DNA of 64,000 bases from JADJOY01 sp046331705 [NCBI: bacterium] (GTDB lineage: Bacteria > JADJOY01), in contig JAXLQJ010000001.1 in the NCBI GenBank assembly GCA_046331705.1, forward strand, positions 327,063-391,062, in the 5' to 3' direction. Each line of letters opens with the position of its first letter. Positions within the stretch are counted from its first letter, which is position 1. Made by a program: the position numbers and the translations under genes. The notes under the pieces are model-generated. The model did no database searches. It was given only the letters and a program-made list of their open reading frames with translations, and had not been told where the DNA came from. This document shows, in pieces, positions 17,317-27,031 of this stretch.

Positions 17317-17942
17317 TCAGCGCGCGAGCGCGTCGCCGCGGCGCGCGCGCCGAGGCGGGACGATCGATCGCGTCGATCTCCGCCCACAGCGCGTCGAGAT
17401 CCACCGCCAGCCCCTTGCAGCCGGGCACGTTCCTGAATCCGACCCGCCGCCGCGCTCAGCGAGCGGGTACCGCCGATCCCGCGCGAGCTCGTAGATCTCG
17501 AGCGTCCGCACCGCGGGATCGAGGAGCCAGTAGAAGGGCACGCCGAACGCGGCGTAGTCGTCGAGCTTCTCGATGCGACCGCCGGATGTCGCGCGTCGAG
17601 GCGACGCGACTTCCACCACGATCGTCGGGGGAACGTCGATGAGACTGGCGCTCGCTGCCGGTCTGGCAACCCCCGGGAGATAAACGCCGAGGTCCTGCTT
17701 CGACGCGCGCGCGGCACCGCGAGCTTCGTTTCGGAGCCCAGCACCAATCCGCCGCGACGAGCGAGCCAGGCGCGCAAGAGCGCACCGAGCCAGAGCGACC
17801 AGTTCGTGCGTGACGGTGGGCCTCCTCTTCCTCCGAGCCGCCCATCGACCAGCGCTGCCCGGCTCGTCCTCCGGGGGGTCGCCCCATGCGCGAAGCGTCA
17901 GTACTGCTCGTCCGTCGCGCGGGCCGCGCTGCGAAGTCCCAT
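17317..17942 (-). pseudogene. Uma2-like (DUF820) putative restriction-like endonuclease, frameshifted
   Basis: Reading across frames from ATG 17942 gives a typical Uma2 layout: an N-terminal acidic strand, HELVALALGALLRAWLA, GSETKLAVPRA, then QDLGVYLPGVARP, PPTIVVEVASPR, IEKLDDYAAFGVPFYWLLDP and TLEIYELARDRRY, ending with LAVDLDALWAEIDAID. The D(V)Y, EV.S and K..Y..GV..YW motifs are those of the PD-(D/E)XK-like Uma2 fold, of unknown cellular role and common in accessory genome islands. At least three single-base breaks are required, in the N-terminal third and near residues 55, 85 and 185. It lies just downstream of the KAP-FGE gene on the same strand, so a shared operon is plausible. Confidence 0.55.
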
Positions 17943-17999
17943 GCCGCGAGAATACCACCCGCATCGCGCACCGCGACACGAGCCGACGCGTCCGAAAAA

Positions 18000-20285
18000 C
18001 AGCGAAGGCGGGCGCCCAGCGCGCGCCTCAAGAGCCAGTCCCGTTTGTCCTCCCGGCGCGACGCGAACGCAACGAAAACCGAGGTTGACGTAGGCGTAGT
18101 CGGATCGAGGTTGAGGCCGAAAGCGGCGCGAAGGCTCCAGGGATTGAAGTTGTCGAAAGAGCCGCCCCGCACCACGCGGATTGCCCTTCTGGCGGTCCGG
18201 TTGGGTCGGTCACCTCGTCGGACGAGTACTCACCGTACCAATCCGCACACCACTCCCAGACGTTGCCGGCCAGGTCGTGAACCCCCTCCGGCGTCTTGCC
18301 TGCGGGATAAGTGTCGACGGGAGTCGTGTCGCCCACGTTCATCCCAAAGTTCGCCCGCGTCTTGTCAGGCTTTTCGTCGCCCCACGGGTACTTCCTGCCG
18401 TTGGAGCCGCGCGCAACGAATTCCCATTGGGCTTCCGTTGGAAGCGAGACGGCTCGTCCGGGCTTTTCGGAGACCCAACGGCAAAGGCGTCGCGTCCTCC
18501 CAGGTCACGTTGACCACGGATGGTCTTCCTTCCTGGGCGGAATGGCGCCGTTCGCCCAGTGCGCCGGAGGTCGTGCTTCGCTGCCAGTCACGAACGCGGC
18601 GTACTGGCGGTTCGTCACGGTACTTGGCGCACTCGAACGGGCTCAAGTGCACGGTGTGCACGGGTCGCTCGTGCTCCCGGCATCCTCGTCGTTGCTGCCC
18701 ATTCGGAACGTGCCGCCGGGAACCGGCACCCACTGGAAGCCGAGATCGTTCGGCACGCTCGGCGCTTCCCGCGTGGGCGCTCGGGACTTCGAGATCGGCC
18801 CGAGCAGCGACTCGAAAGGAGATGGTGGGGGACCTTCCCGTACTTCTGCGGCCGCGACCGATGCCGCGAGCGGAGGCTTCGCCTCGCGGCGTGGCGGGGA
18901 GCCGAAGCGATCAGGTAGTGAAGGCCCACCCCGCTCACGGTCTCGAAGATCGGAAGCTCATCCTGCAGCTTGTCGAACACACCGACATCATCAGCGCTAG
19001 CCTCACCACGCCCGGCATCCCGCGACGCTTGTTGCTTTGCCTCACGCCACGCGCGCGCCCTTCCGAGGAACTTGGTGAGGTTGCCAGGGTTCCCTGTGTG
19101 TTCGGTGCGGCGCAGATCGGTCTCCAGCGCTTCGAGGAGCAGGTGCCAGGTGACGACGGCTTCGGGTGAAACGTGCTCGTCATCCTCACCCAGGTATCCC
19201 GCATTCCTGGAGCAGCGCCAGCCGAATCGAAAGGTCGTTGAGGAAGCGCTTCACGTGGCGCGGGTGCCGGCTTTCGAGCACCCGCGAGATGGCCGCGGTC
19301 ACGTTCTCGGTGAAGAGCGCCGCGTGCGGGCTTTGCGGCAAGAGCTTGCGCAGATATTCGATCGCACCTTCCGGGGTCACGTCCGGGAGATCGAATGAGA
19401 CCTGGATCAGCTTCCAGAAACTTCGGCGGGTACTTGGTCTCGGCCTGGGCCAGGACGGCGAGCAAGCGTTCCCAGTCGAGGCCGAGGTAGAAGCAGACGC
19501 CCGGCGTGTCGAGGAAGAGGTTGATCGCTTCCAGCACCTCGAGCACGCGATCGGGGCGGCAGCGGTCGAGGTCGTCCAGGAAGACGGCGAGCGTTTCTCG
19601 CCGCGCGTCAATCTGGCTACCGAAGTTGTCGCCGAGCGCTGCCCAGCCGTGGAACCGGACGTACAGGAGCTGGCCGAAGAGCGGCTCGAACGTGTCGAAG
19701 AACGCGCGCTTCGCCTCGACCCCTGCGTACCTGCTCGGCAAGCCGTCCTCGAAGAAGAACGGGAACGCCTTCTCAGGAAGAGGCCGGCCGCCCATTCCTT
19801 GTGCGCGTCGATGAAGCGGGCCGCCTGCGTGAGCAGCTCGTCGGTGCGCATCCGGTCGAGGAGCGCTCCTGGCAGGCCCGCGAGGACGGTGTCTTCCTCC
19901 GGGCACTTCCAGGCGTTGAACCAGAGTGTCTTGACGATCGCGGTGCATCCGCATCCGCAGGCGACAACGCCCCTACGTTGGGTTGGGCCCATAGACGGAA
20001 ACGATCCCACCGCCGTCGTAGCCAATGGCGGGAACCCGCTGGCAGGGCGCCACCGCTTGCTTCCAGCATCGTCTGCGTGCGGTGCAGGAGCGTGGCCTTG
20101 CCACGCCCCAGCCACCGCGGACCACCACGGTGAATGGTGTGCGATCTCGGATTGAGGGCCAACTCGGCGAGCGTTCGCGCCAGGCCGTCGAACTCGAACG
20201 CGACCTCGTCGCCCTCCGCGTAGCGATCGGCGAAGACGTGCGCCATCCCGCCGGGGGGCGGCCACGTTGGATCCCGTTCCGTCAT
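18000..20285 (-). pseudogene. KAP-family P-loop NTPase fused to an FGE/SUMF1 (formylglycine-enzyme-like) domain, frameshifted
   Basis: From ATG 20285 (MTERDPTWPPPG) the conceptual product reads, across frames: a Walker A strand PFTVVVRGGWGVGKATLL once one C and one G are restored, FNAWKCPEEDTVLAGL (the KAP 'FNAW' motif), then Walker B TLAVFLDDLDRCRPDRV, NLFLDTPGVCFYLGLDWERL and RHVKRFLNDLSIRLAL. A linker (RGEASADDVGVFDKLQDELP, then an Ala/Pro stretch) leads to the C-terminal FGE fold: FQWVPVPGGTFRMGSN, VHTVHLSPFECAKYPVTN, TEAQWEFVARG, YPWGDEK, GVHDLAGNVWEWCADWYGEY, VRGGSFDN, LGFRCVRVAP. Both parts stay on one strand with no stop-start gap, so I read a single ~750-residue protein. KAP NTPases and FGE folds are known modules of microbial conflict systems. 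The C-terminal limit is approximate. Confidence 0.6.
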
Positions 20286-20524
20286 GGCGCCATCCCTAGC
20301 GCGATGCCGCTCGGCCTCGTGAGCCCCATTCGCCGCTTGCTCAATCTTCCGGGGAATAGTTTGGTGCTACTGAGTAGAACAACCCGCCACGGGAATCAAA
20401 CGCTTGCGATTCCGAACGGGCGCTTCCGGGACCGAGTCGTTGGGCTCGCTGGGCCACGGTCCCGAGCGACGTCGGCGCGTGATAGCTCTATCGCCGAGCC
20501 GCGCGCGATGGTCAGCGTCGCCGT

Positions 20525-21730
20525 ATGCTTGCGGCGATGCCGACCCGACTCGAAGCCAGCGCCCTGCGGCGCCGCGCGCGTGGTCTCGCGATCCTGGTGG
20601 TGCTCGCGGCTGCGGTGGACCTCGGCGGCGCGGCGCTCGCCGAGCGGCGCCATCCCTCGACGCTGGAGCCGGGTAGCCCGGCGTCGACGTACCGCATGCG
20701 CTCGCCGCTCTATCATCACGACTTGCGGCCGAACGTGTGCGCCACCGAGGCCTGGAACACGCGCCGGGTGCCGATCTGCACCAACAGCCTCGGGTTTCGC
20801 GACCGCGCGCCGCGCGAGATTCCGCTGCGGGCGCGCGGCCGGCGCGTGCTGTTGCTCGGCGACTCGGTCACGGAAGGGCTGGGTGTTGCGTATGCCGACA
20901 CCTTCGCGGGGCTCTTGGACGCGCGCCTCGCACGCCACGGCGTCGAGGTGCTGAACGGGGCGGCGGTGTCGTATTCGCCGTCGATCTACGAGCGCAAGAC
21001 GCGCTACCTGGTCGAGGAGCGCGGGCTCGCGCTCGACGAGGTCGTGGTGTTCCTCGACATCTCCGACATCGAGGACGAAGCGCTCTATTACGCGACGGAC
21101 GAGCACGGGAACGTCGTCGACGCACCCGAGGCACCGCCGAACGCCGCGATGCGCAGCAATTGGGGCGCCTCCGCGGCGGTGCCCCTGCGGCCCTGGTGGT
21201 CGTGGTCGCTCACGACCCGCGGGCTCCACGCGCTCAAGGACGCCGTCTATGGATCGGGGGATTGGCGCCCCGCGATCGTCGGCGGGTCGAAGCCTGCTCT
21301 GGATGCGCTCGCCACGAGCCCGCGCGCGAGCTGGACGTTCGACGACGAGACGTACGAGCGATTCGGGCGCGCCGGGCTCGAGCGATGTCGTGCGGCGCTC
21401 GGCCGGCTGCGCGAGCTGCTGGAGCGGCGCGGGGCGCGGCTCACCCTCGTCGTGTATCCGTGGCCGGCGCAGATCCTCGCTCATGACCGCGACTCGCGAC
21501 AGGTGCGCTACTGGCGGGGCTGGGCGGCGGAGCACGGCGTCGCGTTCGTGGATCTCTTCCCGCTCCTGCTCACCGATGGCGATCCCTGGGAGGTGATCCG
21601 CGTCCACTACCTCCCGTTCGACGTCCATCTGAGCGAGCTGGGGCATCGGCGGGTGGCGCAAGCGGTGTCGGAGGTGCTCGAAGCCCATGCGCGGGACGCA
21701 GCGCCTCGGGTCGGCGAGCCGCCGCGGTGA
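20525..21730 (+). CDS. SGNH/GDSL hydrolase-like exported protein
   Basis: A 401-residue protein from ATG 20525 (ATG 20537 is an in-frame alternative). A signal anchor (RGLAILVVLAAAVDLGGAAL) is followed by a periplasmic SGNH domain. The blocks are RRVLLLGDSVTEGLG (nucleophile Ser), EVLNGAAVSYSPS and VVVFLDISDIEDEAL (where the usual Asn of block III is replaced), then DVHLSELGHRR (Asp-His). Its last codons overlap the next gene as GTGA, so it is coupled to a GT-C membrane protein. This pairing suggests acyl modification of a surface glycan. The atypical block III (DISD rather than GxND) is a point to check. Confidence 0.75.
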   Translation: MLAAMPTRLEASALRRRARGLAILVVLAAAVDLGGAALAERRHPSTLEPGSPASTYRMRSPLYHHDLRPNVCATEAWNTRRVPICTNSLGFRDRAPREIPLRARGRRVLLLGDSVTEGLGVAYADTFAGLLDARLARHGVEVLNGAAVSYSPSIYERKTRYLVEERGLALDEVVVFLDISDIEDEALYYATDEHGNVVDAPEAPPNAAMRSNWGASAAVPLRPWWSWSLTTRGLHALKDAVYGSGDWRPAIVGGSKPALDALATSPRASWTFDDETYERFGRAGLERCRAALGRLRELLERRGARLTLVVYPWPAQILAHDRDSRQVRYWRGWAAEHGVAFVDLFPLLLTDGDPWEVIRVHYLPFDVHLSELGHRRVAQAVSEVLEAHARDAAPRVGEPPR

Positions 21731-23325
21731 ACCGCTCGGTCGAGCGCATTCTCGTCACGCTCGCCGCGAGCGCCGTCGTGGCTGGGCTGGTGCTGCGCCT
21801 CCACGGTCTCGATCGCAAGGTGTGGTGGCCGGACGAGATCGCCACCTGGAGCGAGCTCGCCGGGTGTACGGAGCGCGACCTCTGGACCTTCCACGACGGC
21901 CGCCCGCACACCGTCGCCGAGCGCATGCGTTGTCAGCGGAGCCACGCGGCGGTGAACGCGCTCGACGTCGCACGTGCGCTCGTCGATCAAGAGCCTCAGA
22001 ATCAGCCGCTCTACTACGTGACCGCGCACGCCGCGTTGCGCGCGCTCGACGGTTGGCCGTGGGCGCCGCGGCTGGTGTCCGCCATCGCCAGCAGCCTCGC
22101 GTTGGCGGTGGCGTTCTTCCTCGGCGCCGAGCTCTTCGGCTCGTGGCGCGCGGGCGCGATCACCGCGGCGCTGGTGGCGGTCTCGCCGTTGCACGTGCGC
22201 TTCGCTCAGGAAGCACGGGTGTACTCGTGCTGGTCGCTCTTCACCGCGGCGAGCGGCTGGCTCCTCGTGCGCGCCTATCGACGCGACCGGCGCCGCGAGT
22301 GGTGGCTCTACGCCGCGGCGCAGGCGCTCGCCTGCCAGTCGCAGCTCCTCTCGATCCCGGTGGCGCTGGGTCAGCTGGCGTGGGGAAAGATCGTGAGCGC
22401 CACGCCGGGTGAGAACCTCGATCCACGCTGCTGGCGGCGCCACGTGGTGGCGGTCGCCGCGGCGCTCGCCACGCTGCTGCCGTGGAGCATCGGGGTGGCG
22501 CTGCACCGGGACGTCGCGGTGCGGACGCTCGACTGGACCGCCGAGCCGATGCCGCTCGCGAACCTGGTGCGGCGTTGGTTGGGCATCGTGACGACGATCT
22601 TTGTCCGCACCGGCGCCGACGGAGGCTTGCTGGGAGCGGGAACCGACCTCGCCACGGAGACCGCGCGGCTCGTCCTCGGGCTCGCGATCTGCGTACCGGT
22701 CGCGCTGGCGTTCGCCCGGCTCGTGCGCGCACGGCCGCTTCGCGAGTGGGGATTCGTGGTGGCGCTGGGGGCGCCGGCGTTCCTGGCGCTGGCGATCCCC
22801 GATGTCCTGGTGGGCGGCCGGCGCTCGAGCATGGCGCGCTACCTGCTGCCGGCGTGGTGGGCCGTCGAGCTGGTGGTGGCGTGGGCGTTCGCAAGGGCGT
22901 TGCAGCCGCGCGCGCACTCGAGCGGGGTGCCGCGCGCCGCGCTCGCGAGCTTCGCGACGCTGATCGCGGCTGGAACGTGGGTCTGCGTGCGCGGCGCCGC
23001 GCTCGACGTGTGGTGGGACACCAACCCGGAAGTGCTGCACGCGCTGGCCGCCGAGGCCGCGCCGGAGCGCTCGCTCGCTGTCGACGGAGTCGCGGCGCTC
23101 CCCGAAAGGCCCGGCTACGTGCTGCGCGACGTGCCGCCCTACCAGGTGCTCGCCTTCGCGCGCATGCTCGATCCCACGACCGTGCTGGTGGTCGACGGCC
23201 CGCCGCGCGCCATCCCGCCGGACTGTGTCGCTCTCTCGCTCTTCCTCGTGGATCTTCGCGCGCCCTCCACGCAGACGTATCGCTGCCCCGCGGGTGCGAT
23301 CGAGGGAAGCGAGCGCGCGGGCTGA
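21727..23325 (+). CDS. GT-C/PMT-like polytopic glycosyltransferase
   Basis: A 532-residue protein from GTG 21727, overlapping the upstream SGNH stop by four bases. The N-terminal helix is followed by KVWWPDEIATWSEL, the periplasmic loop with the Asp-Glu pair expected of GT39/GT83-type enzymes. QPLYYVTAHAALRAL, RLVSAIASSLALAV and VAVSPLHVRFAQEARVYS follow, matching the conserved second loop. About ten hydrophobic helices are visible and the C-terminal ~120 residues are periplasmic (DVPPYQVLAFARML, CPAGAIEGSE). Such enzymes transfer a sugar from a polyprenyl-phosphate to lipid, glycan or protein on the outside of the inner membrane. Acceptor not predictable. Confidence 0.8.
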   Translation: MNRSVERILVTLAASAVVAGLVLRLHGLDRKVWWPDEIATWSELAGCTERDLWTFHDGRPHTVAERMRCQRSHAAVNALDVARALVDQEPQNQPLYYVTAHAALRALDGWPWAPRLVSAIASSLALAVAFFLGAELFGSWRAGAITAALVAVSPLHVRFAQEARVYSCWSLFTAASGWLLVRAYRRDRRREWWLYAAAQALACQSQLLSIPVALGQLAWGKIVSATPGENLDPRCWRRHVVAVAAALATLLPWSIGVALHRDVAVRTLDWTAEPMPLANLVRRWLGIVTTIFVRTGADGGLLGAGTDLATETARLVLGLAICVPVALAFARLVRARPLREWGFVVALGAPAFLALAIPDVLVGGRRSSMARYLLPAWWAVELVVAWAFARALQPRAHSSGVPRAALASFATLIAAGTWVCVRGAALDVWWDTNPEVLHALAAEAAPERSLAVDGVAALPERPGYVLRDVPPYQVLAFARMLDPTTVLVVDGPPRAIPPDCVALSLFLVDLRAPSTQTYRCPAGAIEGSERAG

Positions 23326-23383
23326 GGTTCCGGAGGCGCGCGTCACGCGCCCGAAGGCGTGCGGTCCGAGGCGCTGCGCCTCG

Positions 23384-25906
23384 TCACGGCGCCCGACGCG
23401 GAATCGCCTTGGCGTCCTCGGCGCCTGCAGCCGAGACGATCGCTCCGCCCTCGAACTCGACGCGTTCTTCCGCGCCGCTCGTCACGGGCTCCGCGATCGG
23501 GAGGCCGAGCCACGATTCGGGGCCGCCGAGCTGCTGGTAGAGCGCGAGCGCCTTGCCTCGCACCTCGAAGCTCCGTCCGGCCAGGGAGCCGGATCGGTGC
23601 AGCACCAGCGCGCGGCCTTCGAAGCGAACCCACGTCCCCTCGCTGCCCGCGGGCGATCGCATGTCGAGCGCGGGCATGAGAGGACAACCGTAGGCCGCGG
23701 CACGCGCCGGCAAGCCAGCGGGCGTCACCCATTCGCAGCTCGCTGGCGCGGTGCCGGCGCGCGCGGATGGCGACGCGGCTCCCGGCCCCGCGGGTGACGG
23801 CGGAACCTCGAGGCGAAAGAACGCGGGCGACGGTGTGGGGCCGGCGCCCACGGACGGCGCCGGCGACGGCCCCGGCGCGCCGCTCCCCGACGAGCCGGGC
23901 GGCGAGGGAGGCGACGGCGCGGCCGGGCTCGATCCTCCGGCTTCCGTAGCCGGCGGATCGTAGAAGTACACGAGCCCGACCGTGATCCCGAGGGCGACCT
24001 GGAACTGATAGTCGAGAAACGCCTGCTCGTGAACGTTGTCGAAGGGGCCGTCGAGCTTCGCCGTGGTCGAGCTGCTCGGTACGAAGGGCTGATTCAGCGT
24101 GCCGCCGAGACTGACGGTGGGCGCAGGGGGCACCACGACTTTCAGGTAATCGAAGAGCTCGAGCTTGGCGCTGGACGGCGAGCCGCTATCCGGCTCGCCG
24201 ACTCGCTGGGCGCGCCCGGACAGCGGGATCTCGATGTGATCGCCGTCGCAGATCTCGCGTGGCGGCGGCGTGGGCAGATCGAACGTGAACGTGTAGCTGC
24301 GCGCGGGACCGCCCGGCGGACCGCTCTCGGTCGTCTTGGCGATCACCTGCGCTTCGGTGAACGTGATGTCCGCGCGCTTCGGCGCCGGCGGAAGGTTCTC
24401 GTCGAATCGGAGGGCGATCTTTCCCGCGTGCGGCAGCGAGCGCAGCTCGTAGCCGTGGATGAGCTCGCTCTGCCCGTTCGGGTCCTCGGGAGTCACCGAC
24501 GGGCTCGACGGATCGAGCTTCCACGAACCCTCGGTTCGCGCACTCTCCTGCCAGCCCACCATCGGCTGCCGGTCCGCCAGCTCGAAGCAGGGGTTGCCGA
24601 CCGTCACCTCGCGACGCTGCTCGCGCAGCCGGATGCCCTCGCGGCGGGCCAGCCGTCTTCCATCCCTGCTCGCCTCGGCGACCAGCTCGCCGACGGGCAG
24701 GTGCTCGATGTCGACGCTGCTTCCTGGCGCAATCCCCGCCTTGGTCACGAGCGCGACTTCTTGCTCGCCGGTCATCGTGGGAGCGAGCTTCACCGTCACG
24801 TCGACCGGCCGGCCGTCGGGAGAGGAGAGGCTCGCCGACACCTTCACGGCGAGCGTGCCCGCGAGCACGAACTCGTCGACTCCCGCGCGCGGGGTCGCCA
24901 CCAGATTTCCCACCCCGTCGAACTTGAACTGCCGGCGCGCGGCCTTGTAGCTGGGCAGCCCACTGCCCTTCTCGCTCGTCTCGACCATTCCCGCGGTGCG
25001 CATCGCCGCCAGCACCACGGCGCCCGATCTCTCGAGATCCGGACCCTCGGCGTGCAGCGTGAACTTCTTCTCGCGCTCGGGCGGCAGCGATGGCATCGGC
25101 AATCCGAGCGCCTGGAATTGGTGCGCGACGTAGAAGGTCTTGTAGTCGACGAGCTCGTCGCCAGCGAGCGGCTCGGGCGCCGGGTTCTCGGCGCGTAGCC
25201 GAGCCAAGACCAGATGAATCGTCGCGGAGTCGGGAACGCGGCCGCGTTTCGCCGCCTGCTCGGGAGCCACGCGCTCCAGGTACTTCAGGAGATCGCCGGC
25301 CCAGGCCTCGGCCAGGACGTACACCTTGTCCTCGGCCGCGTGCGAGAACCAGTCCACCGATCCGCCGATCGCGAGCTGATTCGCCTGCGCCTCCTGCAGC
25401 GCCTCGGCGGTGAGTGGGTAGTGACCCCAGGCGCTGCCGAAGCCGAGGTGCGGAAGCTCGTCCTGGTAGAAGTGAAGCCAGCTGCCGGGATTGAGAGCCG
25501 CGACCCCCTGCTCGAAGAGCACGCCGCGCTGCCCGGTCACGAGCGCGTCGAGCTGCTCGGTGCCGGGCCCGAAGCCGATCACCGGGCCGGTGGCGTGGAA
25601 CGCGTCGCGAAAGGCGTGGAATCGAAAGCGCGGCGTTTGGTTCGCCTCGGTGGGATCGTCGTGCTGCACCGGCTCGGTCGCCGGGTCGTAGTCGGTCGAG
25701 AGGTCGGCGGCCGCCAGCCGATAGGCCTGCTCGGGCGTGTATCCCACCTGACGCGCGAGGTAATACGTGAGCTGGAAGTGGATGTCGTCCCAGTAGGCCC
25801 GCGCTGCTCGCGGGAAGGCCAGCAGCGTCAGCGGCACCAGCAGCGCCGGCAGCACCCGCTGTGCCCGCGCCAGTCGTTTCGAGCTGCCGACCGATTCGCT
25901 CCTCAT
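23384..25906 (-). CDS. Large secreted protein, DUF6765-like N-terminus and LGFP-like C-terminus
   Basis: An 840-residue exported protein. ATG 25906 gives a signal peptide (VLPALLVPLTLLAFPRAARA). The mature N-terminus YWDDIHFQLTYYLARQVGYT, DLSTDYDPATEPVQHD, RFRFHAFRDAFHATGP and SWLHFYQDELPH reads like the His/Asp-rich helical domain of DUF6765-type proteins, probably metal-binding. The middle (about residues 340-640) is beta-rich with a bacterial Ig-like feel (LAPTMTGEQEVALVTKA). A Pro/Ser/Gly linker follows (about 665-720). The last ~90 residues contain YQQLGGPESWLGLPIAEPVT and VEFEGGAIVS, matching the LGFP repeat pattern of cell-wall-associated proteins. The role is unknown and the domain calls are from motif reading only. 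It is convergent with the GT-C gene. Confidence 0.6.
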   Translation of the reverse strand: MRSESVGSSKRLARAQRVLPALLVPLTLLAFPRAARAYWDDIHFQLTYYLARQVGYTPEQAYRLAAADLSTDYDPATEPVQHDDPTEANQTPRFRFHAFRDAFHATGPVIGFGPGTEQLDALVTGQRGVLFEQGVAALNPGSWLHFYQDELPHLGFGSAWGHYPLTAEALQEAQANQLAIGGSVDWFSHAAEDKVYVLAEAWAGDLLKYLERVAPEQAAKRGRVPDSATIHLVLARLRAENPAPEPLAGDELVDYKTFYVAHQFQALGLPMPSLPPEREKKFTLHAEGPDLERSGAVVLAAMRTAGMVETSEKGSGLPSYKAARRQFKFDGVGNLVATPRAGVDEFVLAGTLAVKVSASLSSPDGRPVDVTVKLAPTMTGEQEVALVTKAGIAPGSSVDIEHLPVGELVAEASRDGRRLARREGIRLREQRREVTVGNPCFELADRQPMVGWQESARTEGSWKLDPSSPSVTPEDPNGQSELIHGYELRSLPHAGKIALRFDENLPPAPKRADITFTEAQVIAKTTESGPPGGPARSYTFTFDLPTPPPREICDGDHIEIPLSGRAQRVGEPDSGSPSSAKLELFDYLKVVVPPAPTVSLGGTLNQPFVPSSSTTAKLDGPFDNVHEQAFLDYQFQVALGITVGLVYFYDPPATEAGGSSPAAPSPPSPPGSSGSGAPGPSPAPSVGAGPTPSPAFFRLEVPPSPAGPGAASPSARAGTAPASCEWVTPAGLPARAAAYGCPLMPALDMRSPAGSEGTWVRFEGRALVLHRSGSLAGRSFEVRGKALALYQQLGGPESWLGLPIAEPVTSGAEERVEFEGGAIVSAAGAEDAKAIPRRAP

Positions 25907-26313
25907 CGTCCCTCGTGGGCGAACCGCCGGGGTCTTCGAGCTCCCACCGAGCAGCACGCCCTCGAATCGTCCCGGAATCTCCACCACCCCGCAACCCAGC
26001 GGCGGTGGCGCGCGCCCCCGTGGTCGCACGCCGCGCCGCCTCCGCGCGCGTCGAGCCCCTCCGAAGCGACGGTGGCGTGCTCGGACCGTCGACTTCGCAG
26101 GCGCGTCACCGGCTTCCGTGCCTGAGCCGGCCGGGTATCTCGCTTCGCGCATTACGCCCTGCGGCTCTCGGCGGCGGGACGTGTCCGGCCAGGGTTCGAC
26201 GCACGAGGTGGTTGCCGTCGCGGCACGACGTACGGCACAATCAGCTCTTTCGGCGTTTCGGGCGGCGAGCGACGCCCCCGAGCTCGTCGAGCGACCCCGA
26301 AGGTCGGCAGTTT

Positions 26314-26387
26314 GCGCCCATAGCTCAGCTGGATAGAGCGTCGGACTACGAATCCGAAGGTCAGAGGTTCGAATCCTCTTGGGCGCG
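26314..26387 (+). tRNA. tRNA-Arg (anticodon ACG)
   Basis: The cloverleaf is complete: acceptor GCGCCCA/TGGGCGC, D-arm GCTC...GAGC, anticodon stem TCGGA/TCCGA with loop CTACGAA (anticodon ACG), and T-arm AGAGG-TTCGAAT-CCTCT. Discriminator is G and no CCA is encoded. The wobble A34 must be converted to inosine to read CGU/CGC/CGA, and the converting enzyme gene (tadA) follows 82 bases downstream on the same strand. Confidence 0.95.
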
Positions 26388-26469
26388 CCGGGAGCCGTAT
26401 TGGCAACCCACGCGACATGCTCCGGACATGAAGCTCGACGTCGATCGCATCGACCCGGGTCGCCGGAAC

Positions 26470-26958
26470 ATGCCGCAACAGGAGGAGCTGGACCGATTCT
26501 TCATGCAGGCGGCGCTCGACGAGGCTCGGCGCGCGGCGGAACTGGGCGAGGTACCGGTCGGCTGTGTGGTGGTGGTGGCCGATCGGATCGTGGCCAAAGC
26601 CAGTAACCGCACCGAGTCCCGTCAGGACCCGACCGCGCATGCGGAGATGATCGCGGTCCGCAAGGCGACGCTTCGCTTCGGCAACTGGAGGCTCACCGAC
26701 GCCACGATCTACAGCACCCTCGAGCCCTGCCCGATGTGCATGGGCGCCCTGCTGCTGGCGCGAGTCGAGCGGCTGGTGTTCGGGGCCTGGGATGGGAAAG
26801 CGGGCGCTGCCGGTTCGTTGTACGATCTGTCCCGGGACCCGCGGCTCAATCACCGCATTCGTGTGATGAGCGGCGTCGAGGAAGAGGAGAGCCGCAGGCT
26901 CCTACAATCGTTCTTCCAGGGCGTGCGACAGCGCCGACGCAGCGAGGGCGCTTCGTGA
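26470..26958 (+). CDS. tadA: tRNA-specific adenosine deaminase TadA
   Basis: A 162-residue cytidine-deaminase-fold enzyme that deaminates A34 of tRNA-Arg(ACG) to inosine. Zinc-site motifs are intact: PTAHAEMIAVRKA (HAE, with the proton-shuttling Glu) and STLEPCPMCMGALLL (PCxxC). EVPVGCVVVVADRIVAKASN precedes them and FGAWDGKAGAAGSLYDL follows. The start is set at ATG 26470 (MPQQEELDRFFMQAAL) by comparison with usual TadA N-termini. An upstream in-frame ATG at 26428 would add 14 residues, and neither has a strong Shine-Dalgarno. The basic C-terminal tail (FFQGVRQRRR) is typical for tRNA contact. Its substrate tRNA is the gene just upstream. Confidence 0.93.
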   Translation: MPQQEELDRFFMQAALDEARRAAELGEVPVGCVVVVADRIVAKASNRTESRQDPTAHAEMIAVRKATLRFGNWRLTDATIYSTLEPCPMCMGALLLARVERLVFGAWDGKAGAAGSLYDLSRDPRLNHRIRVMSGVEEEESRRLLQSFFQGVRQRRRSEGAS

Positions 26959-27031
26959 GACGGCCCTCGCGAGGCGCGCGCCGCCGATCGAGCGACGAAG
27001 GAAGAGAGCAGGAAGGTCACGCAATACCATT

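Noticed and set aside
20330-20420. tRNA-like sequence (ACGGGAATCAAACGC near 20393)
   Set aside because: No acceptor or T-arm pairing could be made and there is no cloverleaf.
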